NCBI GenBank assembly: GCA_013396995.1
Contig: VWZP01002541.1
Coordinates: 124,001 to 188,000 of the forward strand
Origin: Dicaeum eximium
Taxonomy: Eukaryota > Chordata > Aves > Passeriformes > Dicaeidae
Length of the DNA: 64,000 nucleotides
Direction: 5' to 3'
The position numbers were made by a program, and so were the translations under genes. Of this stretch, positions 53,401-64,000 are shown piece by piece (the stretch's first letter is position 1; each line of letters starts with the position of its first letter). Below the pieces are notes generated by a model that saw only the letters and a program-made list of their open reading frames with translations, was not told the origin of the DNA and ran no database searches.

Positions 53401-56400
53401 CTAGTGATTAAACCTTTGACAACAGCTATTCACATCAGATAGTACATTCTAAAATACAATAAATTCACTATTAACTGGCTTATCATATAATCTTTAGTAT
53501 GCAAAACCTTTTTTGTAACTGAAATGTGCAAATCTTACCTATTAAAACTATCTGTTGCATTCTTCATATACTATATATTTCTAAAAAAACCCCATACTAC
53601 TCACTTTAAAGATCAGTTTAGCTGTTCCTCACAGAGCTGCAGTTTATATCCAGTAGCTAAATTTGTAAATATGTTCAGAACTCTTTGTCACCAACTACAT
53701 AGTTACATTTTGTTAACACCCAAACCAAGAGCTTCTAAATAAATATGAACATCCATGTCTTTGATTTAATCTCAAGCAATGACTGCTATAATGGAGATAA
53801 AAAAAAATTAAATGTACCTTCAGTTTAGCATCAGGGTTCGGGATCATCTGAGCTAAGTGAACGATAGCTCTTGCATCCACTACTGTCTGTGCTAACTCTG
53901 GAGAATGCTTTGAAATATCACTGAGAGTTGAAGCAGCAATCCTTTTCAAAGCAATTTCTGGCTCCTGGATACAGAGCACTAAAAGAGGAACAGCGCCTGC
54001 ATCCACCACAGCTTGTGACAGTTCTGTAGGTCCAAGGAAAGTAATTAAGTGAGTATGGGTGACTGACCCTTGTGCAAGCCATTTTTCACCCTGACAGATA
54101 CAGCAAAGGAAAAAGGGGAGGGTGTAGTTCACTGTCTCGACATCTGCATTTCAAATCAGCCCTCCTGGTTTCATAAACCGTGTGGACCAATCCACAACTG
54201 AAAAGAATGCAGGTCAATAGATGGACCCCCATTTACATGCACACATTTGAGGTAGATTAGGCTGAAATGGTTTGTTATTCTGTTTTCTTTTTCTTTTTTT
54301 AAAGTAAGCAGATGTCAGCTGTTTAAACCCTGGCTATTCTACACTGATCAATAGGAAAGCATTTTATGCATGGCTAACAACAACACAGAAAGCCAAAGTA
54401 CCAAAATTTTATCAACCAGCTAATTAGAGAGCATTTTACCCTCTTTAAATGATAAGCAGATATTAGCATAGATCAAATGCCAAAAACAAAAATACAAAAA
54501 ACATACATAAAAGATTTATCTTGCATAAATGATTGCAAAAATGGAACTTGCTGATCAAAACCAATCTTTGCTACCGTACACAGGATGAAACAGAATTTAT
54601 ACTTTAATGACAAGAAAATGTTATCAGACACAATTAGACAAATGAGAAATATCATCAGTGATATTGTGTGTCTGAGATTAGCACAATATCCTTAACTAAC
54701 TGCACCTTAAACAAAAAAAAAAAAAAATCTGAGCATGTGATTAGCTGACATGGACAAAAATTACACTATTAGAAATTCATTAGCTCTCTCTGTGTATGCA
54801 GCATTAATCACAGTCCTAAAATGAGAATTACTGGGTATCAGAAGCAAAATTTATATTATAACCAAGCTGTGCTATTTTAAAACAGTGTTGAAAAAGTGGT
54901 TAAAACCATAGGGGATTCAATAATCTATTAGGTTTTTTGTTCAGTTTTGCTACACCTTATTATGCATATCCATTATTATCTTTAACATTTATCTTGACTT
55001 ACAGTACCATGGCAACATATGGCTGTTGTATTTCAAGACTTTAACTTAGCTTTTGATTTATAGTCCATCCATAAAGAGATTTTCATACTAAGAAAAATAC
55101 AGCATACTTCATTAAATATACATAGACTAATATAGTTTCTCATGAAATCTGTAAGTCATGTCATCATTACGTTGTTAATATCCAAATAATGTTCCAGTCC
55201 AGATTTGTTTTCAATTAGTGAGTTATAGCCACACACTATAATACATGTGATAAGTCAAATATTTACACTGTATGTTATTTTATGATACAATATTTTAAAG
55301 AAAATATAAATATCACATCAAAAAAATTAAATCATGCAATCATTTTTAAACTAATACAATACCCTGAAATTAGCTTAGTTGGCTAGAGCATAGTGCTAAT
55401 AACAGCAAAGTTGTGGGTTCAACCCCTGTATAGGCCATTTACTTAAGAGTTGGACTTAATGATCCTTGTGGGTCCCTTCCAATTCAGAACATTCTGTGAA
55501 TCCGTAAAATTAACTCTACAAAGTTCATTTTTGAAATAAATATTTGACTGAAAATTATAAGATTTCAACAAAACTCAAATGCTGTATCTTCAGTTTTAAA
55601 AATCTGAAGTGAAATGTACCTGAAATGTATGTAAAAACAAACCTGAAAAGGAGCTAATCAATATAAGTGGTATAAGTTACAGTCAGCTTTTTGTGGAAAA
55701 AGCCATGCTCAGTTTCTTCAGATCGTGTTTTGCTGCTGTACACTGGCCAAGTGGAATAAAGGGTGATCTACTGACCAACAGCCCAGACTAACCCCTCTGA
55801 CAGTGCCTCAGAACTTCAGACCAACCAGCCCCATCGCCCACAGTCTGCTGGGAAATGCTAAAATCAAGAATCTGATGTCAAGAGGGACACGGTGCTAGAA
55901 GAACGGGCTTTGATCGCTTATGAGCTAAAATCATGAAGTTCAAGCAGGGAGAGAAAGAGCAATACTTTCAGGTCACAGCTACACTCAGGCCTGCAAAAGT
56001 AACCTTAAAAGTTATTTCAAAAGAACAAACTAAATCTGATTCAATTTAGATCAGCTCTTGCTGTTAGAAGTCTGATATCATTTAAATACTGATGGTTACT
56101 GTTGGTCATGGGTAATTAAATGGTTTTTCTTCCAGTGGTGTTTATAAGGTTCATGGCTAATAACTTACCACATGGAGGGCTGGACCATGTGTCAAGACAG
56201 ACAAGTCGTAAATGGACTGTCAGGAAAACAGAAAAGCTGAGGCAGGAAAGAAAGGAAATACAATATTTCCCATCTTGTTTCCCTGCAAATTTAGCCCAAA
56301 ATTACAATTCTAAGTATTAATTATTCTATTAGACACTATATTTTTTTTTACTCAAGAAAAGGCTCAATTAATCTTTCTACTTGTAGAATATCTTTAATGC

Positions 56401-59400
56401 AGATTATACACCAAAGGACTCATGGAACTTTGTCATCCAATTAGAAACACAGACAGAGGTGGGAAAAAAATTAGACTGAGAAGGTGTTAAAAGCAAAAGC
56501 AAACTTAGCAATAAGAAATTTTTAAAACCAAATACTCAGTCAGAAAAAAATTAAAATAACTGAAACAAATTACAAAGCTACTCTTCCAAATACTATGCCA
56601 AGGCTGTATTATAAGGGCAAAGACAACACCCATAGCTGCAGAGGAGAAAGACAGCAGAGAAAAGCTGATGTATGAACCTCACTTCATTCCACAGAAGGTT
56701 ATGAAAACCACAGCCTTGGAACTCACATTGGGGTACAACTCATGGAACTTGTTCAACTGTGTGATGATAAAGTTGAACTTCTCCCTGTGTGAGTGAAAGT
56801 AGCAAATTGAACTCTGCTCAGACACAAGAGAACTATGGCTCAAAACTGACCATAAATTAATCACTCTCACCCAGATCTACATGAGGAAGATTTTAGCAAG
56901 TGGAGATACTGCAGACAAGACTCAAATGGATGTAGAAGGAAGACTAATAAAGACAGATTTTGGAGCCTGAGATGCCACCAGTCCTAGTACAAGTAGAAGC
57001 TGTACAAGAGTTGCACTGGTTTGTCTCAATACAAAAGTACTCATCAGGGATGAAGAAATTAATTCAAAGTAAGTTGAAGACTTGTCATGAGCTTATGTGA
57101 TCAGGAAGAGGGGAAAGCCAACAAAGTGGAGTCAAGATCCTACCTACAGACCACTGAAAACAATGGGAAGTCTTACAGGATTATTCTAAACTAGTTCAAG
57201 GTGTTTAAAAAAACCTCTACTAATAGTAACACATTGGCAATAATAGCATGGATTATAAAAACCAGATGAGGATAAAAAAGATGAAGGTGAGAAAGTGAAT
57301 GTCCAGGCTGTCTCCAGAGAAAGAAAATCAGCTCAATATTATATTGACAATATACAATATTATATTCCCATAGTAGAGCAGCAGCAAAACCCTTGGCTGG
57401 AAGGAAATACAAGTTTCAGTTCAGACCAGGGCTCTCAAACAGACCTTGCTGCGGTAGCAGGTGCATCCACAGGAAACAACAGGATTTGACCAAAACAACC
57501 ACCAGTACTGTGTTTTTCTGAGGACTGTGTGATCATGTTATGGCCACACAGAAGGACTCTAATTCCCACAAGTAGCCCAGAGGCTGCACTTCAAAATCAG
57601 AGGTTTATGCAGGCCTCTACAACCACAGTGCTGAAGATTCCACTGGAACCAGTGGGAAAACATTTCATCAGGAGGGTGGAGGTTAGACTCAAATCACTGA
57701 AGAGCAGAGGAACTGGTTCTTGTAGCTGATGCTGCTTTGAGCAGGAAGCTGGACTAGAGTTCTACCAAGGTCCCTTCTAAGCTGAGCTATGATCCACTGT
57801 ATGACAGAAAATGAGCAAAATTCTGCTCTTAGCAATAAGCTTCAGTATCAACAGTGTTGTTTATTTTTGTTTTCCTACCAATTTACATTATAATGAAGCA
57901 GGTATGAGACAATTAATAAATTACATCTTTAATGCAGACAAAGAAAATGGAAAGCCAAATTATTTGCATACTTCAAAGAAAAGAATTTTGCATTTTATCT
58001 GAGTATGATACAAGTAAAATGTTACAAAATATTTTTCATGGACCTGATGGTATCAATGGTATTTGAAACACTTTACACTTCTTTTAAAATGCAAATAGTA
58101 GAAATAATGAATGGCAAAACCACAGCACACTGATTTGTACACTTTGGAGTAAGATCAGCATCTGAAATTCAGCTCAAAGGAAAAGAAAGAGCCAAACTGC
58201 AAGAGCAGTTTCTAAATTTTGGAATCTGACCTGGCAAGACTTCTAGCATCTTGAAACCTCATGAGACATTTGTCTTTACCTAAAATCTCACAGGCCTTCT
58301 GGAGACATCTGTTCACAGAAGAGCTGCATTTTAAGAGATTTTTGTATGAAGTCAGTATAGAACTTGCTAAGCAGAGTGTTTTCATTGTGGGGAGGGTGGA
58401 GGGGGGGAAGCCTCAATTTCTCAAAATTGAAGTCTTTTCATGGGAACATACACTGCAGTTCTTAGTAGCTTCACTGGGTCATGGATATAATTTCTCATTA
58501 AAAGCAGAGGAACCCTCACCACTGCAAACAGTTATCACTGAACCTGGGAGGCTTTGACTGCACTCACAAAATCAGAGGTTCACACCCTGCCTAAAACAGA
58601 TCAGGACTTTAATCCCAGAGGTATGCCCTAATTATTGAACTTTCCTTACTGAGGCAAACAAATCTCCCAACCCCCCAGTCTTTTCAGGAGAGAGAAAGTC
58701 TTGACTTAATATTGTCCCAGTTCAAAACTGTGACTATTTTTTTTTAACTGAAAAACCTTTTGTGGCTGGGGGAAACCATTTCACACCCAGCTCTATTTTT
58801 AAAGTGAAAGCTGCATTATGTGTCCACAGACAGCCAATGACAGATAATCATAACCACCAAATTTTGTCTACAGGAGCATGTCAGTCTAATCCAGAGTTTC
58901 TTGAACAGTAAACACCAGCTATCGATAAGAAAAAGTCTCTGTATCCCATTTCTCTATCTCAGTATCCCATCCCAAACAATGTCCTGTTGCAAAGGCGTGC
59001 TTGTAGCAGTGTAAGAAACATATGATGAGCAGAGTCATCTTTTTGCAGTATAACTCCTCTATTTTCAATAATCATTTTAGAGACATTCTGTGACTGTGTT
59101 ATAGAGGCAGGTAAATCCCCTACATTTGCTGTAGCTGGGCAATTTTTTCAGGGGTCTTTTGGTGGGCTTTTGTTGGCATTTGGGTTTTTTTACTGATTAC
59201 ATCTAGTGATCTGTCTATGTCCTGATGCTTGCAGCTTGGTAGCACTCACAATTTCAACCTAATTTCTGAGGATGCTGCTTCCATTGTCATTGTAAATTGA
59301 CATAAGGTATGCACCCATTCACCATCAGCGAATAAATTATTCATAACCATGGAATAAAAATTTGTACAAGGAATTTTTTGTCTTCAATACCCCCACATCA

Positions 59401-60877
59401 CCTGCATCTTTGCAGACAATGCTGTCACAGAGTGAACTGGATCACCCTAAAGCTCAGCCAGCATTCATGCAGTGAATAGCATGAAGGGCAATTGAAGTGT
59501 GTCAATATTGATTTAGTGACATAACTAAACTGCAGAAATGTTTATGTTAAGAGTAACACAGACACACACATACTGCACACATTTATACAAATGAATGTTT
59601 TTGATATTTGAATAAATATCTTTCAGGTGGAAGGAACAATTATTTTCCACCAAGGGTGGAATTGAATCCTGACAACCAAATGATAAAAGACCATTACCAG
59701 AGAGGTGTCTCGAGAATTAATTTGTTCCCTAGAAAATGCAGTCTGTTAGAAAGGTGCTAACAACTTTAAAGACTGTCTCAGTAATCTAACCCTTTAAGTG
59801 GGAAGGGGGAATCCCCCATGCCTTCTGCAGTCCAACATTCTGTGTTGATTAAAAAACAAAGAAAAGCACTTTCAAAATCAGTCTATGTACATTTTAGAGC
59901 CAAAACCAAATATAAAACCATGAGTAATGTTATGATCCCATAATTAGTTTAACTTTGAACAATATGAACACTAACCATTTCTCCCACCCCTTCCAGCTAG
60001 CACTTTCTTCCCTCAGCTCTTTCATTCACAGTCTAAACTTTTACTTGAACTATATAAATAGCTGGTAAAAGAACTATCAACCACGTGGATCAGCTTTTAA
60101 ATAGGAACATGACACCACCAGTGAGTTATACAACTGCCTGTGAGACAGCAGTGAACTGTGCAATATTGGATTCCTAGGATCTATTCCTGACTCTCAGAGA
60201 GTAGTGTGGTCCACTGCTAATGACAACATAGTGCAGTAAATAAAGTTTGGCCTATTTATCCTGCAAACACTATTGTAATGAATGAATGAAACTTGCTTCT
60301 CCCTAGCTTCTCCATTCAACTATGTAAGAGAAGAACTAATGTCAAGCAAAAGAAACCTGGTTCTACAGTAACACCTACACAATATATGACGATTCAGAAA
60401 TCTCTTCGTGAAGAGGAATAAAGCAGAGTGTTCTTTTCTGGCCATGGGCCCAGCACATCTCCTCTTAAAGCACCTCTCATAACTGGGCACTACTGGTGTC
60501 AGGTATGCCAGCTTCCCTCAAAAAGGTACAGCATTGTTGGAATGGTACAGTTACACTAGGGTTTTATCCCAAATTTAAAATTTTGTAACAGCAGAGAAGA
60601 AAAAGCATCTTGTTATATTCACCAAAATAACATGATTTATTAAAATTATCACATGACATTAAGCTAAAAGATAACACATATGAAATTTGTTACCTGAATT
60701 GTGTCGGGCAATATACCCTAATGCCCAAGATGCACCTTCTTTGACTCCAGGGTCAAAATCTTCCAAGCAAATCACCAGCATTTCCAGTGCTCCACACTGA
60801 ACTACTGAGTGAGCTAGTTGTGGAGAATGTTTAGCAATGGCTCTTATCACATATGCAGCTGCTTTCTTGTAGTAACG
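41350..60877 (-). CDS. SPAG6: SPAG6, armadillo-repeat protein of the axonemal central apparatus (3' eight coding exons, 5' part outside window)
   Basis: SPAG6 is the vertebrate counterpart of Chlamydomonas PF16. It sits on the central-pair apparatus of motile cilia and sperm flagella and is needed for central-pair stability and motility. Eight exons on the minus strand (60694-60877, 53818-54023, 52798-52971, 50302-50454, 47736-47927, 46436-46552, 43661-43806, 41350-41416) join with compatible phases into 412 residues and a TAA stop. The product aligns without gaps, as recalled, to human SPAG6 from about residue 97 of 509, ending one residue short. Armadillo repeats of about 42 residues recur, with the family's KHSPxLA and GAVPLLVLC type helices. 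The N-terminal 96 residues, start codon and promoter are missing and should lie beyond 64,000. No internal stop or frameshift is seen, so the gene appears intact. One intron (after exon 8) has a GC donor. In human, BMI1 lies 5' and PIP4K2A converges from the 3' side; neither is visible here. Confidence 0.95.
41417..43660 (-). other. SPAG6: SPAG6 intron 10
   Basis: This intron of 2.2 kb has GT-AG borders. It contains a near-perfect 31-nt inverted repeat at 42107-42137. Nothing else stands out. Confidence 0.8.
42107..42137. repeat. 31-nt near-perfect inverted repeat in SPAG6 intron 10
   Basis: TTTCAGATA and TATCTGAAA are exact reverse complements. The inner TTCTT and AAGAG pair with one G-T wobble, leaving a GTT loop. 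It shares the core TCTTGTTAAGAGT with the inverted repeat at 39.4 kb. Confidence 0.65.
43661..43806 (-). CDS. SPAG6: SPAG6 coding exon 10 (probable)
   Basis: This 146-nt exon encodes 48 residues plus two bases of an Arg codon (human about 439-487). It begins VLPHDSKARRLFVTTGGLKK and ends NCYPEEIVR. The acceptor is GTGTAG and the donor is AAG|GTAGGG. It is among the most conserved exons of the gene, with few changes from human. Confidence 0.94.
43807..46435 (-). other. SPAG6: SPAG6 intron 9
   Basis: This intron of 2.6 kb has GT-AG borders. One undetermined base lies at 44542, after a GA-rich simple stretch. No exon or recognisable repeat was seen. Confidence 0.8.
46436..46552 (-). CDS. SPAG6: SPAG6 coding exon 9 (probable)
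   Basis: This 117-nt phase-0 exon encodes 39 residues (human about 400-438), from TKKALKNILQKCTHLPALEP to GQFSK. The acceptor is CAATAG and the donor is AAG|GTAAGA, within a doubled GTAAGGTAAG sequence. It begins the C-terminal part beyond the clearest armadillo repeats. Confidence 0.92.
46553..47735 (-). other. SPAG6: SPAG6 intron 8, apparent GC-AG intron
   Basis: The donor on the minus strand is AAA|GCAAGTAG and the acceptor is CAATAG. GC donors are a known minor class (about 1% of vertebrate introns) handled by the major spliceosome, usually with a good match at the following bases; GCAAGT fits that consensus. The assignment rests on reading frame and colinearity with human SPAG6, not on transcript data. 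Confidence 0.8.
47736..47927 (-). CDS. SPAG6: SPAG6 coding exon 8 (probable), followed by a GC donor
   Basis: This 192-nt phase-0 exon encodes 64 residues (human about 336-399), from GIPPLCVCL through DHIKAAAAWALGQIGRH to SSEDLKVK. The acceptor is CTACAG. No GT donor keeps the frame: a GT four bases downstream would leave phase 1 and create a TAA immediately after joining to exon 9. Ending at AAA before GCAAGTAG gives VK|TKKALK, colinear with human VKSKKAIK, so the intron is read as GC-AG. Confidence 0.93.
47928..50301 (-). other. SPAG6: SPAG6 intron 7
   Basis: This intron of 2.4 kb is bounded by GTTAGC and CTACAG. It contains a homopolymer run of 13 G at 48827-48839 and otherwise unremarkable AT-rich sequence. 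Confidence 0.8.
48827..48839. repeat. Homopolymer of 13 G
   Basis: A continuous G-run in SPAG6 intron 7, preceded by GGGC. Its exact length is uncertain, because such runs are prone to sequencing error. Confidence 0.85.
50302..50454 (-). CDS. SPAG6: SPAG6 coding exon 7 (probable)
   Basis: This 153-nt phase-0 exon encodes 51 residues (human about 285-335). It begins LSQFIVNSGGVAAVID and ends MAVIVSK, with the diagnostic stretch LPGIMTLGYVAAHSENL. The acceptor is TCTCAG and the donor is AAG|GTTAGC. It forms an armadillo repeat with the end of exon 6 and the start of exon 8. Confidence 0.95.
50455..52797 (-). other. SPAG6: SPAG6 intron 6
   Basis: This intron of 2.3 kb has GT-AG borders. It holds a less AT-rich part around 50.8-51.9 kb whose open frames have no recognisable domain. 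I see nothing else in it. Confidence 0.8.
52798..52971 (-). CDS. SPAG6: SPAG6 coding exon 6 (probable)
   Basis: This 174-nt phase-0 exon encodes 58 residues (human about 227-284), from RQVLSALSQIAKHS to IREIAKHTPE. It covers one full armadillo repeat and the start of the next, including VVEAEIFPVVLTCLKD. The acceptor is CTAG and the donor is GAG|GTAAAA. The plus-strand open frame over this exon is only its shadow. Confidence 0.94.
52972..53817 (-). other. SPAG6: SPAG6 intron 5
   Basis: This is a short intron of 846 bases bounded by GTACAT and CTAG. It is AT-rich with no recognised repeat or RNA gene. Confidence 0.85.
53818..54023 (-). CDS. SPAG6: SPAG6 coding exon 5 (probable)
   Basis: This 206-nt exon completes the split Glu codon and runs in phase 0 to Lys, giving 69 residues (human about 158-226). 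It holds ELSQAVVDAGAVPLLVLC and the following armadillo repeat with KRIAASTLSDISKHSPELA. The acceptor is CTACAG and the donor is AAG|GTACAT. A Gly conserved in human (VDAGA) reads Arg here (VDARA), which could be a lineage change, a polymorphism or a sequencing error. Confidence 0.94.
55364..55508 (+). mobile_element. tRNA-Ile-derived SINE with CR1-like tail (TguSINE1 type)
   Basis: The head resembles a tRNA-Ile. It has an exact A box TAGCTTAGTTGG (55371-55382), an anticodon-arm stretch TGCTAATAACAGC whose anticodon would be AAT, and a B box GGTTCAACCC (55416-55425), with the head ending in GGCCA near 55437. The acceptor stem no longer pairs, so this is not a working tRNA gene. From about 55448 the sequence turns into a CR1-like 3' end (TTGGACTTAATGATC, then GGTCCCTTCCAA, then ATTCTGTGAAT). 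This head-tail combination is that of SINEs mobilised by CR1 in songbirds. It lies in SPAG6 intron 4, antisense to the gene. The family name is recalled, not searched. Confidence 0.8.
57725..57805 (+). mobile_element. CR1 3'-end fragment
   Basis: The stretch reads GATGCTGCTTTGAGCAGGAA, then GCTGGACTAGAGTTCTACCA, then AGGTCCCTTCTAAGCTGAGC. This matches the characteristic CR1 3' end (ctgctctgagcaggaggttggactagatg... style) with scattered changes. It lies in SPAG6 intron 4. Confidence 0.7.
60694..60877 (-). CDS. SPAG6: SPAG6 coding exon 4 (probable)
   Basis: This 184-nt exon encodes 61 residues plus the first base of a Glu codon, matching human residues about 97-157. It begins RYYKKAAAYVIRA and contains KHSPQLA and VICLEDFDPGVKE, which are almost identical to human. 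The acceptor is TAG at 60878-60880 and the donor is CAG|GTAACA. Just upstream of the acceptor, on the minus strand, a (GTTT)5 microsatellite occupies the polypyrimidine-tract region. Intron 3 continues to the window edge. Confidence 0.93.
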
Positions 60878-63800
60878 CTAGACAAATCAGAAACAAACAA
60901 ACAAACAAACTTTCACTAACATTAAGAAGTTCAAAGCATAATATAGTACAGACATGCCTAAATTAGACTTTTTTAGTAGCAGCATTATCTCATACAGATC
61001 CCAATCAGCACCACCAGACCTCACACAAACAATGAACCTACAGTTCTTTGGGACAGCTCATGATATAAAATCTGCAGCAAGTGCATAAACAAACAGAAAA
61101 AATTAGAGAGCTAAGAGGATATGGGAAAAAGTAGTCAGGTAAGTCTGTTTGTTTAAGGGAGTAGTGAACAACAAGAGCTGCAAAAACAATAACTCTTAAC
61201 ATATTTAACCAGATTACACAGGTTATACAGGACAAGCTCCTAAAATAATTCTACCCATCTGTAACACTTGTAAGGTTTTACACTTTTTAAAATAGATACC
61301 CTCACAACATTTCTATGAGAAAACACTACTTACATTTGCAAACAGGAAACTGAGACAGAGAGAATCAGATACAATAAAAGAGTTTAGGATCTGAATCCTG
61401 AAATGCCTCAATACTGCCTAAAACCCACAGCTAGAATACTGAAAACCCATCCCACTAACACACAATACTGAAGTCCTCCATTTTGACCAAGCAGACTGCA
61501 ATTTTACTCCTGCCTGTGTCCAGAAAAAGCCCACTTTGAACAGGACTAAGCACCTTGCCCTTTTGTCATAAGAGCACGCAAAGTCTAAGCTCTTGTCTCA
61601 ATTCTGCCCATCTCCCTCAGTGCTGGACCAAATAATGTTTTCAGTATCTATCTATAATCCATGACATTGCACACAGCATGGGGTTCCCACGTAAACTGCA
61701 GCAATGATTTCTTCTAAAAGCACGGATAAGTCTTCCCTCAAAAAGCCACACTGCAATCTCCTCCTGCAGCTTTATAACCACCATTAGGATATGGAAGCTG
61801 AAGACTAAGTTTCTTCTACTGCCTTACATTTTCAAAATCCAGAGCTCAGTTAAAGTACTCTGGCCAGAGAAAACCATGTTGTGAGAAAGACAGTTCATTG
61901 CCCTCCTCCATGAAGGGCAAGATTCATGGGGACACAAGTAACCTGCTGCTATGTCCCTGTGCCTGGAATATGCCCTCCAGCCTGGGCACTGATAGATGAT
62001 CCCTCTGGACAAGCTCTAGAGGGCTCTCTCCGAATGCCAGCTGGCTTTGATCTCATCCCAAGATGCTTGATTCTCCCCTGTTCTACACAGGGAGCCTGGG
62101 CACTTTACAGTGCTAGTCCTACTGTCAAGGCGCCCAAAATTCAAAACAATGCAAAGCCCACATCCCTTCTGGATCAAGTCCAGAAAAACAATGAACCATG
62201 TGAGTGCTTTTGTGCATCCTGTAAGGTACCCAAACACCTTCAAAAGCCTGATCTAAAGCACTAAGATATGCCAACAGAACAGTCTCTGCAATGGCCCCCC
62301 AGGAAATAAAATGTATGCAGGCCCACTCCCTGGCCCTAAAGGAAGGTGACCCAGCATAACACATCCATCCACCTAAACTCCTCTTTCCTCAAAGCACAAT
62401 GGCCTCATCTATGCTACTGGCAACTGTTCCTGCCTTGTGCTATCCCTTAAACCATGTCCAAGCATTGCTGAGTAGTTAGATGGCTGGCACTGGCTAAAAC
62501 CACATCAGAGAGCATGCTACTGATTAATGAGCACAGTCACCTTTCAGTGCTCCAACACACACCCTTACCTTCCTTAGTTTACCAGTACTGATATAATTCC
62601 TTTATGTCAAAAATCCAGTTTTCTAAGTTAAGGTCTACAAGCAAGTACATTAAACATAATTTACAAGCAAAGCATTAAACCATTTAGGGAGAACAGAAGT
62701 TAAGGGAAACAGTACAGACAAATAGTCCGATCCCTAGATAATGTAAGTTAGTGTAAGTTTTGCTGAACTCGATGAAGCCATATTTGTTTACATAAGTCTG
62801 TGTCTGTACAAATATGGGTATGTTTTTTCTGTTAAGTAATTATGCTCCTGGCAAAGAAAAACACTTCTTTGTTTTTATTATTCAAAACACATTCTTTAGA
62901 AACAAACTGTATTCACAGGCATAGCCAGAATATGTTGTAAAGCTGAATTTTGCTCAGTTTAATTGATAAAACATAGATCTGGGATGTTACCCTGTGACTG
63001 TTCCCCCCAAATCAGTAGAAACAGTATTCATTGTGTGCTCAAACAAGCTCATCCTTAAATACAGGTGTTGATACACTAAAAGTGAGTGGAATAGAAAAGG
63101 TTTTTTTGCCTGTGGGAAGTGACAAACTGTCTGCTTGCTAAACTCTGCATGAACTGGATGAGTTTCCTTCACTTGCCCTCAGTCACCAAAGCATAGCAGG
63201 CTTTCCATGACCTCACACAAGTCTTGCTGTTGCTTCCCCTAATTACTCTATCTCAGAGTAATAATTTAGTGAGGGTTTCAAGTTTTAGCACAGGGTAGTT
63301 TCCAAACCAGCAGTGGGTAGAGTTTTGTTCTGCATATTCCCTTAAAAATAGAAAAAAAATAACCAAAATGCTTATAACCTTGTCTAATTAAAATCTCCCC
63401 TTTCTTTTCATACTATACCAGTATCTTGCCATCAAAGTTCTTCTTTAGCGTTTTCTTTTTCAATTTTAATTGTATAGGCAATTATTCTATATGCACAAAA
63501 AGTTTGCAATGAGTACATTTACATCTTTGTTTTCCTCAAAAAATTGAAAATGAAAATATATGATTTTCCAAATTATATTTCCATTGAAAACCTACTTTTC
63601 TTAAATCAAAACTGCAACATAAGTATGGTTGTGTTATCAGTGCACTTAACCCTTCAACTGTCAGTTTCCAGCTGTTAGGAACCTTACTTGAAAGTATTTC
63701 TGTTAATCTAGGTTAGCACCATTCAAAAAAATCAAAGCTGAAAGAGACACAGAGCGTAAAGAAAAATGTGAGGAAGGGGGTGGAAGAGACCAACAGATTT

Positions 63801-64000
63801 ATTTGCATTGCAATTGTGACTGTACTTTGATTTTGACAAATATGAAGATGAAAACTTTTCTGTATATTTTCCTGTGTCAGAGGTTTGTTATTTCTCACAC
63901 TACAGATTTCCAAAGGTCTGCATTTGGAGATGCAAAGTATTTCATTACAGAAGTTCAGGGTTTTTATATGTATTTTACACGTGCCTGGTATTACGGACAA
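60878..64000 (-). other. SPAG6: SPAG6 intron 3, partial
   Basis: This stretch lies 5' of exon 4 on the minus strand. I searched it for the expected exon 3 peptide (the human ILPQLVYSLAEQ region) and saw none, so the intron must run past the window edge. A (AAAC)5 simple repeat lies at 60891-60910, next to the acceptor. The rest is ordinary AT-rich sequence with no gene that I can recognise. Confidence 0.75.
60891..60910. repeat. (AAAC)5 microsatellite
   Basis: Five AAAC units. Read on the minus strand they are GTTT units ending 13 bases before the exon 4 junction of SPAG6. Confidence 0.9.

Larger units (their letters stand above)
54024..60693 (-). other. SPAG6: SPAG6 intron 4 (6.7 kb)
   Basis: This is the largest complete intron, with donor GTAACA and acceptor CTACAG. 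It contains a tRNA-Ile/CR1-type SINE at 55364-55508 and a CR1 3' tail at about 57725-57805, both in plus orientation and so antisense to the gene, and a poly-A run near 54710. No other coding exon was seen. Confidence 0.85.

Noticed and set aside
55364..55437. Functional tRNA-Ile gene
   Set aside because: The acceptor stem does not pair and a CR1-like tail follows, so it is the head of a SINE.
60878..64000. SPAG6 exons 1-3
   Set aside because: I looked for the expected peptides and found none; they should lie beyond the window.
1..64000. CRISPR array, operon, phage or other prokaryotic system
   Set aside because: There are no regularly spaced repeats or compact gene arrays; all evidence points to a vertebrate nuclear genome.

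Overview
The window looks like nuclear DNA of a bird, most likely a songbird (Passeriformes). It has long AT-rich non-coding stretches broken by CpG-rich islands, split exons with GT/AG borders, CR1 LINE fragments, and one SINE with a tRNA-Ile head and a CR1-like tail, the design of the zebra finch family TguSINE1. There is no prokaryotic-style gene organisation.

The only protein-coding gene I can support is SPAG6 (sperm-associated antigen 6, vertebrate counterpart of Chlamydomonas PF16), on the minus strand from about 60.9 kb down to 41.35 kb. Eight consecutive coding exons, probably exons 4 to 11 of 11, join in frame to 412 residues plus a stop. This corresponds to human residues from about 97 to the C-terminus and includes most of the armadillo repeats. 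The first three coding exons (about 96 residues) are not in the window and should lie beyond 64,000. Seven introns are complete; six are GT-AG and one (after exon 8) can only be read in frame as a GC-AG intron.

From 1 to about 41.3 kb I find no coding gene. In human the region 3' of SPAG6 separates it from PIP4K2A, and this stretch is probably the same intergenic interval. It holds CpG-rich islands (about 3.9-4.7, 7.7-9.2, 16.6-17.6, 18.1-18.8 and 31.05-31.4 kb), a degenerate CR1 LINE (about 21.6-22.7 kb), short CR1 tails, simple repeats, a 95-nt TTAA-bounded hairpin at 11.3 kb, and a 60-bp duplication around a single N at 23.4 kb that looks like an assembly artefact. The islands may be promoters of unannotated transcripts or distal regulatory elements; the sequence alone does not decide this.

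I found no convincing previously undescribed system. The items most worth checking are the GC-AG intron of SPAG6, the 11.3-kb hairpin, the cluster of CpG islands in a gene-free interval, and the tRNA-Ile/CR1 SINE in SPAG6 intron 4.
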